Shown here in pieces: positions 13,386-13,656 of a DNA stretch of 13,656 bases. The notes below the pieces were generated by a model. It saw nothing but the letters and a program-made list of their open reading frames with translations, had not been told where the DNA came from and did not search any database. Each line of letters opens with the position of its first letter. The first letter of the stretch is position 1. Source of the DNA: SIG607 sp045605385 (GTDB lineage: Bacteria > Bacillota > Clostridia > Oscillospirales > Acutalibacteraceae); contig JAZUPW010000021.1 in NCBI GenBank assembly GCA_045605385.1, forward strand, positions 1 to 13,656. Direction: 5' to 3'. The translations under genes and the position numbers were made by a program.

Positions 13386-13400
13386 TTCCGATTATCGGAA
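13386..13400. promoter_or_regulatory. 15-bp palindrome, copy 7 (upstream of first late gene)
   Basis: TTCCGATTATCGGAA directly abuts the AAAGGGGTG ribosome binding site of the portal gene and lies between that gene and the AT-rich right-end region that must carry the late promoter. It mirrors copy 1 at the left end. Confidence 0.85.
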
Positions 13401-13500
13401 AATATTTAATTGTTTCATATATTCTATACGCACTTTCAAATTCCTTCTATGTATTAAATATATAGAATATTAACAATATTTACATAAAAATAACAAATGA
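13401..13500. promoter_or_regulatory. AT-rich region that must hold the first late promoter
   Basis: This non-coding stretch between the portal gene and the right-end repeats is very AT-rich. It carries an inverted pair of ATATTCTATA (13419-13428) and TATAGAATAT (13461-13470), 32 nt apart. On the - strand there are -10-like TATAGA and TATATA hexamers, but no -35 at correct spacing that I would commit to. A phage activator may be needed here, as with the phi29 late promoter. Confidence 0.4.
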
Positions 13501-13543
13501 AGTTTTCCACATATCCACAAAGTTTTCCACAAAGTTTTCCACA
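13499..13543. repeat. TTTTCCACA / DnaA-box-like cluster at right end only
   Basis: TTTTCCACA occurs at 13503-13511, 13523-13531 and 13535-13543, and ATATCCACA at 13511-13519; each is one base away from the DnaA box TTATCCACA. AAAGTTTTCCAC forms a direct tandem repeat at 13519-13530 and 13531-13542, with a related GAAGTTTTCCAC at 13499-13510. At the left end only one such element (TGTGGATAT, 116-124) lies at the repeat boundary. It could bind host DnaA or a phage protein that distinguishes the two ends. Confidence 0.6.
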
Positions 13544-13656
13544 ACCCCCCAACTTTCCCCCACTCACCTTATTAACGAAAACTTTACGAAACTTTCCGCA
13601 AAATCGGAAAACATAAAAACAACGAAACGTTAACGAAAACTTAATTTAATTGGAGT
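13538..13656. repeat. right terminal inverted repeat (119 bp), replication origin
   Basis: Perfect inverted copy of 3-121. It ends in ...TTGGAGT, so the two T residues that would complement the AA at bases 1-2 are absent from the record, most simply because the assembly stops two bases short of the physical end. Its inner edge runs directly into a cluster of TTTTCCACA repeats that the left end lacks, so the two origins differ just inside the repeat. Confidence 0.95.
13594..13609. repeat. degenerate form of the palindrome in right terminal repeat
   Basis: TTCCGCAAAATCGGAA is the mirror of 50-65, as expected from the terminal repeat. It keeps both TTCCG/CGGAA arms with a six-base centre. Confidence 0.5.

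Noticed and set aside
13499..13543. CRISPR-like reading of the short repeats at the right end
   Set aside because: Units are only 9-12 bp with no spacers of even length; a protein-binding cluster is the simpler reading.
1..13656. Integrated prophage or transposon bounded by inverted repeats
   Set aside because: There is no integrase, transposase or flanking host sequence, and the polymerase and terminal repeat structure point to a linear virion genome.

Overview
The window looks like a complete, or two bases short of complete, linear genome of a very small podovirus that replicates by protein priming, i.e. a minimal relative of phi29. Three things support this. A perfect 119-bp terminal inverted repeat (3-121 and 13538-13656) begins with AAA, as phi29-type ends do. 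The window encodes a family B DNA polymerase of the protein-primed type with all exonuclease and polymerase motifs. It also encodes recognisable homologues of the phi29 packaging ATPase, upper and lower collar, major capsid protein and tail knob. The host is probably a low-GC Firmicute, perhaps a gut Clostridium relative: ribosome binding sites are strong AAAGGGGG types, the holin resembles YvrJ, and the endolysin combines a Cys/His peptidase with an SH3b domain. The host assignment is inference.

Left half, + strand (265-6242): early/replication genes. A first block (265-1687) holds a 218-aa putative DNA-binding protein, two small unknown proteins and a likely ssDNA-binding protein, and ends in a hairpin. 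A second block (1761-6242) holds a 43-aa single-helix membrane protein, a 71-aa XRE-type regulator, the probable terminal protein, the DNA polymerase, the packaging ATPase and two small proteins (69 aa and a 39-aa Cys-rich one). Genes are tightly packed, with overlaps of 1-35 nt.

Right half, - strand (13373 down to 6270): late genes, in the order upper collar/portal, lower collar, major capsid, small tail protein, large tail knob, holin, endolysin. The two halves converge on a terminator at about 6230-6252. The capsid gene seems to have its own expression unit, with an extended -10 promoter candidate upstream and a clear intrinsic terminator downstream.

The most striking unexplained feature is a 15-bp palindrome, TTCCGAT(A/T)ATCGGAA, present in seven perfect copies at gene or operon boundaries across the genome. 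Weaker versions lie in both terminal repeats and in the polymerase gene. Five perfect copies sit just upstream of a ribosome binding site and two sit beside terminator hairpins. It is most simply read as the operator of a genome-wide phage regulator, with the XRE protein or the 218-aa first-gene product as candidate binders; an RNA element is the alternative. Other notable points are near-complete loss of GATC (one site seen), a DnaA-box-like cluster at the right end only, and no recognisable scaffold, head fibre, pre-neck appendage or tail-tip genes.
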